Assembly (NCBI RefSeq): GCF_900111685.1
Contig: NZ_FOHX01000001.1
Location: 845,209 to 909,208 of the forward strand
DNA: 64,000 nt
DNA from: Nonomuraea wenchangensis
Lineage (GTDB): Bacteria; Actinomycetota; Actinomycetes; Streptosporangiales; Streptosporangiaceae
Reading direction: 5' to 3'
The translations under genes were made by a program, and so were the position numbers. Below are positions 33,421-42,064 of the stretch, piece by piece. How positions within the stretch are numbered: position 1 is the first letter of the stretch; every line of letters begins with the position of its first letter. The notes below the pieces were generated by a model. The model ran no database searches and had not been told where the DNA came from. It worked only from the letters and a program-made list of their open reading frames with translations.

Positions 33421-34662
33421 ATGAGCGACGGCCAGACCGCCCAGTCCCTGGAAACCGACCGGCCCACCCCCTTCGACCCGCCCGTCGCGCTGCGGCGCCG
33501 CCCCCCGCTCAGCAGGCTGGCCTACCCCGACGGCCACCTCGGCTGGGTCTCCACCGGGTACGCGGAGACCCGCGCCATCCTGGCCGACCCGCGCTTCAGC
33601 ACCCGGCGTGAGCTGCTGCACCAGCCGGTCGGCGGCGAGCGCGCGACCGAGCGGCCGACGCCCGCGGAGCCGGGCATCTTCCCGCACATGGACCCGCCCG
33701 AGCACACGCGCTTCCGCCGCCTGCTCGCCCACCACTTCGGGCCCCGGCGGGTGGCCGGGCTGATGCCCGCGATCCGGCGGCACACCGAAGAGGCGCTTGA
33801 CGGCATGGCGGGCAACGGAGGCCCCGCCGACCTCCTCACCGCGTTCGCCATGCCGATCCCGGCGCTCGTGATCTGCGAGCTGCTGGGCGTGCCGGTGGAG
33901 GACCGGCAGCGCGTGCAGGCCGCCACGGCGGTGATGAACAACCTCGACTCACGCCCGGAGCAGGTCGGCGCGGCCGTCGCGACGATCACGGGGACGGTGC
34001 GCGACGTCCTCGCCCGACAGGGTGCGAGCACCGCTGAGGGCGGGCTGCTGGCGCACGTGGCGGCGAGCGGCGAGCTGAGCGACGAGGAGCTCACCAACCT
34101 CGGGATGGTGCTCCTCGCGACGGGCCACCTGCCGACGTCGAGCATGCTCGCGCTCGGGGCGTTCGCGCTGCTGACCGACCCGGATCAGCGGGCTCTGCTG
34201 GCCGCCGACCCGGAGCGGGCGGTCGAGGAGCTGCTGCGGTACCTGTCGGTGCTCCAGTTCGACGTACGGCGTACCGCGCTGGTCGACGTCGAGATCGGCG
34301 GCCAGGTCATCGCGGCCGGGGAGACCGTGGTGCTGGCGCTGCCGGTGGCCAACCGCGATCCCGGGCGCTTCCCCTGCCCGGACGCGCTGGACCTGTCCCG
34401 CTCCGCGACCGGGCACCTGGCGTTCGGGCACGGCGTCCACCAGTGTTTGGGGCAGCATCTCGCGCGGGCCGAGCTCCGGGTGGCGCTGACCGCGCTCTTC
34501 GAGCGCTTCCCCGACCTGCGCCTGGCGGTGCCGGCCGCCGAGGTGCCGACCCGCGACCGCTCGGCGGTGTACGGCGTGGACCGGCTGCCCGTCACGTGGG
34601 GCGCCCTTCCAGCGGACCGGCGGAGAAAGGGTGCGGATCATGCGCTACAGGACCTTGGGTGA
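33421..34662 (+). CDS. Cytochrome P450 with altered I-helix
   Basis: 413 residues; ATG with GGGGAGG eight bases upstream. ExxR in EELLRY, heme loop FGHGVHQCLGQHL. The I-helix reads LLATGHLPTSSM: the acid of the usual acid-alcohol pair is Pro, with Thr-Ser after it, which often signals unusual oxygen activation or a non-hydroxylating reaction. It is divergent from the PKS operon, and its 3' end overlaps an aldo-keto reductase fragment by 23 bases. Likely the last intact gene of the biosynthetic cluster. Confidence 0.9.
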   Translation: MSDGQTAQSLETDRPTPFDPPVALRRRPPLSRLAYPDGHLGWVSTGYAETRAILADPRFSTRRELLHQPVGGERATERPTPAEPGIFPHMDPPEHTRFRRLLAHHFGPRRVAGLMPAIRRHTEEALDGMAGNGGPADLLTAFAMPIPALVICELLGVPVEDRQRVQAATAVMNNLDSRPEQVGAAVATITGTVRDVLARQGASTAEGGLLAHVAASGELSDEELTNLGMVLLATGHLPTSSMLALGAFALLTDPDQRALLAADPERAVEELLRYLSVLQFDVRRTALVDVEIGGQVIAAGETVVLALPVANRDPGRFPCPDALDLSRSATGHLAFGHGVHQCLGQHLARAELRVALTALFERFPDLRLAVPAAEVPTRDRSAVYGVDRLPVTWGALPADRRRKGADHALQDLG

Positions 34663-34858
34663 CTCGGGCCTCCGGGCGTCGGTGGTCGGGCTGGGCTGCA
34701 ACAGCATCGGCGCGGGCCTCGACCTGGCCCGCACCAGGGCGGTGGTGGACGCGGCCATCGAGGAGGGCATCACGCTCTTCGACACCGCCGAGGCGTACGG
34801 CGAGCCCGCCGGCGCGAGCGAGGAACTGCTCGGTCACCGCGCCGGCGCCCCCGCCTGA
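34640..34858 (+). pseudogene. Aldo-keto reductase, N-terminal fragment
   Basis: 72 codons from ATG 34640 (SD GAGAAAGG upstream). It begins like a full AKR (MRYRTLGDSGLRASVVGLGCN) and keeps the catalytic Asp and Tyr in FDTAEAYG, then stops where helix alpha-2 should continue; full enzymes have about 280-330 residues. The remaining three quarters, including the catalytic Lys and His, are absent, and no continuation exists in other frames before the hairpins. The stop codon itself lies in a terminator stem. I regard it as a deletion remnant at the cluster edge rather than a functional small protein. Confidence 0.8.
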
Positions 34859-34879
34859 CGCCTCAGGCGGGGGGGCGCC
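34844..34879 (+). terminator. First of two tandem hairpins at cluster end
   Basis: GGCGCCCCCGCCTGA pairs with TCAGGCGGGGGGGCGCC across a 4-base loop, with a two-base bulge. The left arm includes the stop codon of the aldo-keto reductase fragment. Confidence 0.7.
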
Positions 34880-34886
34880 GTCCCGT

Positions 34887-34922
34887 GGCTCCCCGCTCCC
34901 GGGCGGGCGGGAGCGGGGAGCC
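34887..34922. terminator. Second hairpin: perfect 15-bp stem between convergent genes
   Basis: GGCTCCCCGCTCCCG and its exact complement with a 6-base loop, eight bases from the end of the leftward peptidase gene. Probably bidirectional. Together with the previous hairpin it insulates the cluster from the flanking genes. Confidence 0.85.
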
Positions 34923-34930
34923 GCCGGCGG

Positions 34931-37900
34931 TTACCTCAGCGTGTACGCGCTCAGGCTGGTCTGGGTGACGCGGTTGCCCGCGGCGTCCCAGGCCTCGGCC
35001 CGCAGGGCGACCGCGCCCTTGGCGTGACGGGGATGGCTGACCGAGGCCGTCCAGGTGCCGTCACGGCCACGGCGGACGTCGGCCGCGGTCCAGCGCTCGC
35101 CGCCGTCGGTGCTGGCCCACACCTTCAGGCCGGCGACCGCGGGTGTGCTGCCGGTCGCCGGCGAGTGGTAGACGCGGACGTCGAAGGTGTGCCGCCGGCC
35201 CGCCGGCACGCTGTTGTCGAGCCCGAGGCCGCCGGTCAGGTCGTACGCGACGAACACGACCGGCTCGGGCCGGCACGGGCCGGTGACGCCGGCCAGGAAC
35301 CCCACGCAGACGTGGGTGGGCGGCGTCGCGTCCGTGGTGACCGTCGCGGAGCGGAAGGTCCACTCCGCCGACGTCCCGGTGCCGGGGTTGTCGAAGGTCA
35401 GCCGGTAGTCGCCGGCCTCCTTCGGCATCGGGTACGCGGGCAGGCCGCCCATGAGGACGGCCGGGATCTCCGTGCCGTTCCTGTAGAGGCGCGTGCCGCC
35501 GATCAGGGTGTCGCCGGACTGGCCCTGCGCGCCGATCTCGGTGTGGTTGGTCCAGAGGACGTCGCCCTGCCGGCAGATCGAGCAGGGCGCGAACAGCGGC
35601 GTGAACTGCGGGTCGAGCAGCCGCCTGACCGCGTCGGACACGGTGGCCGAGCCTGGCGTGAGCGGCCCGGCGTTCCAGTGCTGGGTGTGGGGGCCCGCCC
35701 GGTCGAAGACGTGGGAGCTGCTGAGCGGGCTCCGCGCGCCCTCCACCTGCCGGTAGACGATCGCCTCGGGATCGACGGGGCCTGCGTACTCGGTGCGCGT
35801 GCCGGGTCCCTCGATCACCGGCAGCCGGGTGTGGAAGCTCGTCGCCTGTCCCTTCCGCGCGATCGCCGCCGTGGCGAAGAAGTCGGTCGGGGCTGCGGCG
35901 TGGTAGCGGGTGTCGATGGTGGTGAGCCGCCGGTCGGTGATCCTGAACGGGATCGTGGCGGGCACGCGGTCCTTCTCGGCGGGATAGAGCTGGTAGCCGT
36001 AGGACGACCGGGGCGTGCCGTGGACGGCGACGGAGACCGGGCCCTTGGCGAGCCGCCTCTTCAGCTCGCGGGCCTCGGCGGGCGACACCGTCACGTAGGG
36101 GATGTCGATCGAGGCGCGGGTGTCCCACGACTCGGGCGCCACCATCTGCGGGATGTGCGGCCCGAACCCGCACGAGTAGAGCGGCGCCGACGGCCACATC
36201 AGGAAGCCGGCCGCCCCCGCGTCGCGGAGGTTGCGTACGCGGTCGAGCCCCGCGGCGCAGCCGCCGTCGTCGTCGAGCAGCGCCAGCTTGCCGCGCAGGT
36301 CGAGCCCCGCCAGGGCCTCCTTCGTGCCGACCCCGGCGTCGACCAGGTTCGCCGTCAGGTCGCCGGTGAACGGCACGTAGTCCAGCGGGATGTTCCTGAG
36401 GGAGCCGCCGTCGTGCGGATAGACCTCCGGGTGCAGCTTGAGCGGGTCGCGTCCGCGTACCTCCATGGTCACCTCGGGGGCGGCCAGCCCCCAGTAGGTG
36501 GAGAAGAGGAGCGAACCCTTGGTGACCTTCCTCGTCGGGGTGATCCAGTGCCGGACGTACGGGGCCGACGCCGTGTAGGAGGTCCACCGGCTGCCGTCCT
36601 CGACGGTCCGCTGGAAGGACGTGAACGCCTCGGAGCCCGGCGAGGCGACCGCCGGTCGCGGCGTGTCGAAGCCGATCTCCTTGAGCTCGCGCCCGTCCAG
36701 GGTGACCTCGGTGTCCCCGGTGACCTCGACCTGCGGTCGCAGCAGCCAGCCGGCGTTCGCCAGGTACGACACCGGGTCTATCCATTGGAGGAACCCGCTG
36801 ACGTCGTAGGAGCCGCGCGGCACCTGGACGGTGAAGACGCCGGGCGACTCCCACCGCGCGCGGCGGGTGAGGTCGCCGCGCCCGCCCGTGATGTCGAGGA
36901 CGTTGAGCAGGCTCGGATTCACCGCCGTGCCCTCCCCGTCGAGGACGCGGACGGTGAGCGTGACCTTCGGCGGCTCGCGGGTCAGTCCGACGGGAACGGT
37001 CAGCCGCGTGCCCTGCCCGTCGGTCGCGGTCACCGCGCCCGTGTACGTGCCGAGGCCCAGGGCGGCCGGGGTCAGCGTGACGGTGGCCGTGGCCGTCCCG
37101 CCCGCGGGGACCGTCAGCGTCCCGTCCACCGTCAGGACGCCCTCCGGGACGGCGGCGCCCGCGACGGTGGTCAGCTTCGGGGTCAGGGTGAGGGTCACCG
37201 GCCGGTCGGAGGTGTTGGCGTACACGACCTGCTTGCCGACCGGCGCGCTGCCCTCGGCGACCGCGCCGTAGTCGAGGTTCGCGGTGGTGGCGTGCACCCG
37301 CTGGGTGAGCGCGTTCGCCAGGTCGAGCCGCCCGGCGCCGCGCTCGTAGACGGTGCCGCCGACCTCCTTGACGGTGCTCATCAGGGCGGCCTTCAGCTCG
37401 GCGGCCCGCCAGTCCGGGTGCCGCTGGGCGAGGATCGCCGCGGCTCCGGAGACGTGCGGCGCGGCCATCGAGGTGCCGGACGCGGCCGTGTAGGAGTCGC
37501 CGGCCGGGTCGCCCATGCTCGTGCCCGCGGCGCGGGCGGCGACGATGTTCACGCCGGGCGCCGCGATGTCCGGCTTGAGCGCGCCGTCGATCCGGGGGCC
37601 GCGGCTGGAGAAGGGGGCCAGCTTGTCGTCGAGGTCGGTGGCCGCGACGGTGAGCGCGGACAGGGCCGCGCCCGGCGTGCCGACGGACTCGGGCGCGCCC
37701 ACGTTGCCCGCGGCCACGACGAACAGCGCGCCGGTCTCGGCCGTCAGGCTGTCGAGCGCCTGGCTCACCGGGTCGGTGCCGTCGGTGGCCTCGCCGCCCA
37801 GGCTCATGCTGACGATCCTGGCGCCGCTGCCGGCCGCCCACTGCATGCCCTCGACGACGTCGCTCCAGCTACCGCTGCCCGAGTCGTCGAGCACCTTGCC

Positions 37901-38842
37901 GACGACGAGTTTCACCCCGGGCGCGACGCCCTTGTACGTGCCGCCGGAGGCCGCGCCGCTGCCGGTGATGATGGAGGCGACGTGCGTGCCGTGCCCGTGG
38001 CCGTCCTTGGCCGTCTCGGCCCCGTCCACGAACGACCGGGAGTCGGCGATCCGGCCGGCGAGGTCGGGATGGGTGTCGTCGATCCCGCTGTCCAGGACGG
38101 CGACCTTGACGCCGGCGCCGTCGAGCCCGGCGGCCCACGCCTGCGGCGCGCCGATCAGCGGCACGCTGCGGTCGAGGCGGGCCGCCACCTTCCTGTCCAG
38201 CCACACCTTGGCGAGCCCGGCGCCGAGCGTGCCCGCCGCACGGCCGCCCGCGTTCCTGTCCACCGTCCGGCCCTGGACGGCGGACCAGAACGTCGCGGTC
38301 GAGTCGTGCGGCACGGCCAGGGCGACGCCGCCGATGCTGTCGAGCGTGGCCGTGGGGGTGCTGGCGGGCAGCGCCTCGGCCGCGGACCTGAGCCCCTTCG
38401 TGCTCTTGTCGTACTGCACGATGACCGGCGTGGACCGGCCCTCGGCATAGCCGTGCTCGGCCAGGTACTTCACGTCGAACAGCTCGCGGTCCACGCGGCC
38501 CGCCTCGATCGCGGGCAGCACGTCGCCGGGGAAGACGTAGAAGCCGTCGGGCCCCGACCGGCCGTGGAAGACGGGCTCCGGCCTGCCGGGGCCGGCCGCC
38601 GCGCGGACGCGGAAGCCGTAGTGGCCGCCGCCCATGTCGGTCAGCGTCACCTTGTCGCCGGTGATGAGGGTGATCTCGTGCGTGCCGGGCCGTACGCCGT
38701 CGAGGGTGACCGGCGCGGCCGGCTGCGGGGCCGTCTTGTCGTCGGCCGCGGCGGGGCTCAGCGGTAAAGCCGTCGCGGTCATCGCGAGCACGGCGACGAC
38801 CGCGGCCGGCCATCGTCGGCGCACGCCTGGGAACAGCGTCAT
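34931..38842 (-). CDS. Secreted subtilisin-like serine protease (S8) with PA and Ig-like C-terminal domains
   Basis: 1303 residues. Signal peptide: RRRW then a hydrophobic core and a PAAADD cleavage region near residue 33. An inhibitor-like propeptide follows to about 225, then the peptidase domain with Asp251 (VLDSGIDDTHPD), His284 (GHGHGTHVAS), oxyanion Asn380 (AAGN) and Ser458 (SGTSMAAPHVSG). The long C-terminal part contains a protease-associated-like region (LRGKLALLDDDGGC to IPYVTVS) and ends with an Ig-like stretch. Large extracellular proteases of this kind are common in actinomycetes for nutrient scavenging. SD GAGGAG before ATG. It is probably not part of the cluster. Confidence 0.95.
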   Translation of the reverse strand: MTLFPGVRRRWPAAVVAVLAMTATALPLSPAAADDKTAPQPAAPVTLDGVRPGTHEITLITGDKVTLTDMGGGHYGFRVRAAAGPGRPEPVFHGRSGPDGFYVFPGDVLPAIEAGRVDRELFDVKYLAEHGYAEGRSTPVIVQYDKSTKGLRSAAEALPASTPTATLDSIGGVALAVPHDSTATFWSAVQGRTVDRNAGGRAAGTLGAGLAKVWLDRKVAARLDRSVPLIGAPQAWAAGLDGAGVKVAVLDSGIDDTHPDLAGRIADSRSFVDGAETAKDGHGHGTHVASIITGSGAASGGTYKGVAPGVKLVVGKVLDDSGSGSWSDVVEGMQWAAGSGARIVSMSLGGEATDGTDPVSQALDSLTAETGALFVVAAGNVGAPESVGTPGAALSALTVAATDLDDKLAPFSSRGPRIDGALKPDIAAPGVNIVAARAAGTSMGDPAGDSYTAASGTSMAAPHVSGAAAILAQRHPDWRAAELKAALMSTVKEVGGTVYERGAGRLDLANALTQRVHATTANLDYGAVAEGSAPVGKQVVYANTSDRPVTLTLTPKLTTVAGAAVPEGVLTVDGTLTVPAGGTATATVTLTPAALGLGTYTGAVTATDGQGTRLTVPVGLTREPPKVTLTVRVLDGEGTAVNPSLLNVLDITGGRGDLTRRARWESPGVFTVQVPRGSYDVSGFLQWIDPVSYLANAGWLLRPQVEVTGDTEVTLDGRELKEIGFDTPRPAVASPGSEAFTSFQRTVEDGSRWTSYTASAPYVRHWITPTRKVTKGSLLFSTYWGLAAPEVTMEVRGRDPLKLHPEVYPHDGGSLRNIPLDYVPFTGDLTANLVDAGVGTKEALAGLDLRGKLALLDDDGGCAAGLDRVRNLRDAGAAGFLMWPSAPLYSCGFGPHIPQMVAPESWDTRASIDIPYVTVSPAEARELKRRLAKGPVSVAVHGTPRSSYGYQLYPAEKDRVPATIPFRITDRRLTTIDTRYHAAAPTDFFATAAIARKGQATSFHTRLPVIEGPGTRTEYAGPVDPEAIVYRQVEGARSPLSSSHVFDRAGPHTQHWNAGPLTPGSATVSDAVRRLLDPQFTPLFAPCSICRQGDVLWTNHTEIGAQGQSGDTLIGGTRLYRNGTEIPAVLMGGLPAYPMPKEAGDYRLTFDNPGTGTSAEWTFRSATVTTDATPPTHVCVGFLAGVTGPCRPEPVVFVAYDLTGGLGLDNSVPAGRRHTFDVRVYHSPATGSTPAVAGLKVWASTDGGERWTAADVRRGRDGTWTASVSHPRHAKGAVALRAEAWDAAGNRVTQTSLSAYTLR

Positions 38843-38963
38843 GAAGGTCTCCTCGGGGGGTGGGCCTCACGGGGAGGCGGGGTCCTGGGGAGAGTTTCAG
38901 TCAGCCGGAAACCCTTGTCATGAGTCGGATGACCTAATAAATGACGATCACCGCAGGCGGCTG

Positions 38964-41855
38964 TCAGGACACGAGGCCGGACTCCACTGCGCTGACCGCG
39001 AGCGCCGTGCGGGACCTGACGCCGAGCTTGCGCATGGCCGAGTTGACCTGGGCGGCGACGGTCTTCGGCGAGCGGGACAGGACGACGGCGATCTCCCTGT
39101 TGGTCATGCCGGTCGCGAGCAGGCGGACGACCTTCAGCTCGCGCGGCGACAGCTCGTCGCCGTAGCCGCGCCGGCCGCGCCCGCGCACCTCCACCCGGTG
39201 ATCGCGCAGCAGGCCGGCCACCCGCTCCGCCGCCGTCCGCGCGCCCAGGTCGCCCAGCTCCTGCGCTACCTTCCGCGCCAGGGGAAGGGCCTCCTCGGCG
39301 GCGCCGGCCGCGAGCAGGCAGGCGACCCGCCGCTCCTGGGCGAGCAGCACGTCGTACGGCCGGGGCAGCCGCTGCCAGGCGTCCGCCGCGCGGGCGAACG
39401 CGGCCGCCGCCGGTCCCGGGCCGGTGCGGGCCTCGGCCAGGACGGCCCTGCTCAGCGCCAGCCCGGCGCGGGGCGCGGGGGCGGGCCGGCCGCGCACCCA
39501 GCCCGCGAACGCGGCGACCAGCCCGGCGGCCTCGTCCACCCGGCCGGCCGTGACGAGCGCCTGCGTACGGGCGGGCACCAGGTCTGCGGCCCACAGCCAG
39601 ACGCCCTTGTCGGCCACCTGGCGCACGGGCTCGTCGGTGACCAGCAGCGCCTCCCCGACCGCGCCGCGCGCGAGCAGCAGCCGGCACAGGGCCGCCGCAG
39701 GCTCGGCCACCAGCTCGGCGGCGCCGCGCCGGCGGGTCTCGGCGAGCACGTGCTCGAACCGCCCGGCCGCGGCGGGGTCGCCCGCCGCCGCGTCCAGCAG
39801 GCCGGCGACCAGCACCGCCTCCAGCCTCGTCACGGGCTGGATCTCGTCGTCGTCCGCGAGCGCCGCGACCCGCCCGGCCAGCCCCCGCCACCGGCCCGTG
39901 AACCAGTCCAGGTGGGTCCGGGTCGCCTGGATGATGCCCGGGTAGCGGCGGAACCCGTGGCGTTCGGCGATCGCCTCGGCCGCCGCCAGGTGACCGGCGG
40001 CCTCGGCGTAGCGGCCCCAGCGCACCGCGGCGTCGCCCAGGTTGAGCCGGCCCTTGCCGAGGTGCCGGGCCTCGTCCGGGCCGGCCGGGTCGCCGCACAG
40101 CCGGGACGCCTCCGCCCAGCCCTCCTCCTCGCCCAGCATCAGCAGCGCGGTGACGCGCTCGACCAGCAGGCCCATGCGGTCGAGCGGCGGCAGCGACTCG
40201 GCGACCCCGGCCGCCCGCCGTAACCAGCGCAGGTGCGTGGCGACCGGGGTCGAGGACTCGCGCGGCCAGCCGAGGTAGGCCATCATGCGGGCGGCGCTGT
40301 GCGAGCCGGGAGACAGGTGGGCGACCGCCTTGATCATCTCGTGCCTGGCGGCCTCGAACTCCTCCATGACGAGCAGGACGCGGGCGAGCTGGCAGCGGGT
40401 CTCGGCCGCCTGCTCGGGCGACATCGTGCCCGCGTCCAGGGCCGAGCGCAGGGCCCTGACCATCTCCCTGAAACGGCGGTCGCCGGTGAACGACGAGAAC
40501 GGCATCTTGGCGACCAGCCGGGCGGCGTCGTACGCGGCCAGCCGGGGGTGCGTGAGCAGGTCGTACAGCAGGGACGCGGCCCCGGACTCGTCGGCCGCGG
40601 CCAGGGCCAGGTCGGCGGCCCGCTCGGCGTACCGCATCCAGGTGGTCACGTCCCCGGCCTCGCGGAAGTGGCGGGCGAGCTGGGAGACCGAGAGCGGCGT
40701 CCGCACGGCGAGGGCCCGTCCTGCGCGCAGGTGCGCCGCGCGGCGGTCGGGGGCGGGGATGGCCTCGTACACGGCTCTGCAGGCCAGCACGTGCCGGAAC
40801 GAGAGCCGGCCGCCGTCCTCGCGCAGCAGCCCGCAGGCCAGCGCCTCCGCGAGCCCTTCCGCCGGCCGGTCCGCGGGTCCTCCCGCCGGGCCGCCTGGCC
40901 GGGGCGGAGGGACGGCGGCGACGGCGCCGAGCGTGGCCTCGTCCGCCGGCACGGACAGCACCGCCGCCGCCCTGAGCACGGCCCGCGCGGGGCCGCTCAG
41001 CCGCGCGACCCGTTCCAGCACGGCGTCGCGCACGGTCGGCGGCACGTCGAGCTCGGTGCGCCTGCGGCGGACCCACGCGCCGTCGCGGCGAGTCAGGTCC
41101 GCGCGGTCGTGCAGCAGGCGCACGGACTCCTCGACGGCCAGCGGGATCCCATCGGTGTGCTGCTGGAGCAGCGTCGCGAGGGCCGGGGAGACCGGCTCGT
41201 CGTCCAGCATCGACGACACGAGCGCGCCGGTGCGCGCCACGTCCAGGGGCCCGACGGCCAGCCGCAGCCCCTTCGCGCCCGTCGGCAACCGCGCGGACAG
41301 CCGCAGCAGCAGCGAACCTGGCGGGACGTCGTTCGCGCGGTAGGTCACGACCAGGCTGGCGGGCGGCGGGTGCCGGGCGGCCAGGAACAGCAGGAACTCC
41401 AGCGTCGCCTCGTCGGCCCAGTGGACGTCCTCCACGGCCAGCACCGACACCCTGAGGCGGTCCAGCACCTCGGCGAGGGCGCGGAAGAGCAGGTGGCGGG
41501 CGGCGCGGGCGTCCTCAGGCGGATCCGGAGCGGGCGGCAGCTCGTCCGCCCACTCGGGGAACAGCGGGCGCAGCGCCCCGGCGAGCCCGCTCAGCCGCAG
41601 GCCGCGGATCCGCCTGGTGGCCTGGCGTACCGCGTCGACGATCGGGCCCAGGGTGTACGGCTCGCGGAAGGGCGGGCACCAGGCCACCAGGCTCCGGTGC
41701 TCCCGCCCGGCCGGCGAGCCCAGGAACTCCCGCAGCAGGCGGCTCTTGCCGACCCCGGCCTCCCCCTCGACGAGGACGATCGCCGGGCCCTGCGCGAGCG
41801 CCCGCTGGAGGGCGGCCAGCTCGGCCGCGCGGCCGACGAACGCGGGCGCCGCCAT
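38964..41855 (-). CDS. LuxR-family regulator with large AAA ATPase domain (LAL type)
   Basis: 963 residues if started at ATG 41855 (MAAPAFVGRAAEL); GTG codons about 40-50 bases upstream after AGGGAG are alternatives, and the start is uncertain. P-loop GEAGVGKSRLL (Lys37), Walker B VSVLAVEDVHWADE, a long helical TPR-like middle, and a C-terminal helix-turn-helix (SPRELKVVRLLATGMTNREI) of the GerE type. LAL regulators respond to nucleotide and ligand state, often activating secondary metabolism or sugar use. It is 121 bases upstream of the protease gene on the same strand, so may control it. A link to the biosynthetic cluster is possible but not shown. Confidence 0.9.
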   Translation of the reverse strand: MAAPAFVGRAAELAALQRALAQGPAIVLVEGEAGVGKSRLLREFLGSPAGREHRSLVAWCPPFREPYTLGPIVDAVRQATRRIRGLRLSGLAGALRPLFPEWADELPPAPDPPEDARAARHLLFRALAEVLDRLRVSVLAVEDVHWADEATLEFLLFLAARHPPPASLVVTYRANDVPPGSLLLRLSARLPTGAKGLRLAVGPLDVARTGALVSSMLDDEPVSPALATLLQQHTDGIPLAVEESVRLLHDRADLTRRDGAWVRRRRTELDVPPTVRDAVLERVARLSGPARAVLRAAAVLSVPADEATLGAVAAVPPPRPGGPAGGPADRPAEGLAEALACGLLREDGGRLSFRHVLACRAVYEAIPAPDRRAAHLRAGRALAVRTPLSVSQLARHFREAGDVTTWMRYAERAADLALAAADESGAASLLYDLLTHPRLAAYDAARLVAKMPFSSFTGDRRFREMVRALRSALDAGTMSPEQAAETRCQLARVLLVMEEFEAARHEMIKAVAHLSPGSHSAARMMAYLGWPRESSTPVATHLRWLRRAAGVAESLPPLDRMGLLVERVTALLMLGEEEGWAEASRLCGDPAGPDEARHLGKGRLNLGDAAVRWGRYAEAAGHLAAAEAIAERHGFRRYPGIIQATRTHLDWFTGRWRGLAGRVAALADDDEIQPVTRLEAVLVAGLLDAAAGDPAAAGRFEHVLAETRRRGAAELVAEPAAALCRLLLARGAVGEALLVTDEPVRQVADKGVWLWAADLVPARTQALVTAGRVDEAAGLVAAFAGWVRGRPAPAPRAGLALSRAVLAEARTGPGPAAAAFARAADAWQRLPRPYDVLLAQERRVACLLAAGAAEEALPLARKVAQELGDLGARTAAERVAGLLRDHRVEVRGRGRRGYGDELSPRELKVVRLLATGMTNREIAVVLSRSPKTVAAQVNSAMRKLGVRSRTALAVSAVESGLVS

Positions 41856-41976
41856 GAGCCGTGAGGCACCGGCGGCCCCAGGAGTCGCCGTAGCAGCCAC
41901 AGGCACCGGGCTCCCTACCGTGAGACTGCGGCCCGCGGGACCCTGCGCGGGCTTTCCGGACCGCGAGTGCACCGTC

Positions 41977-42012
41977 CGGCCGGGCACGGGCGTGACGGCC
42001 CGTGCCCGGCCG
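41977..42012 (-). terminator. Hairpin after the beta-helix protein gene
   Basis: Perfect 15-bp stem CGGCCGGGCACGGGC with its complement and a 6-base loop, 52 bases past the stop of the leftward gene. Its position also argues that the LuxR gene starts below 41977. Confidence 0.8.
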
Positions 42013-42064
42013 AGGCGAGATCATCTTAGGCCGGGCCGGCGGCCCGGCGCCAGGCTCGCCCGCG

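Noticed and set aside
35024..38767. 1247-codon plus-strand open frame opposite the subtilase
   Set aside because: Antisense shadow of a GC-rich gene; composition is low complexity and no domain is recognisable.
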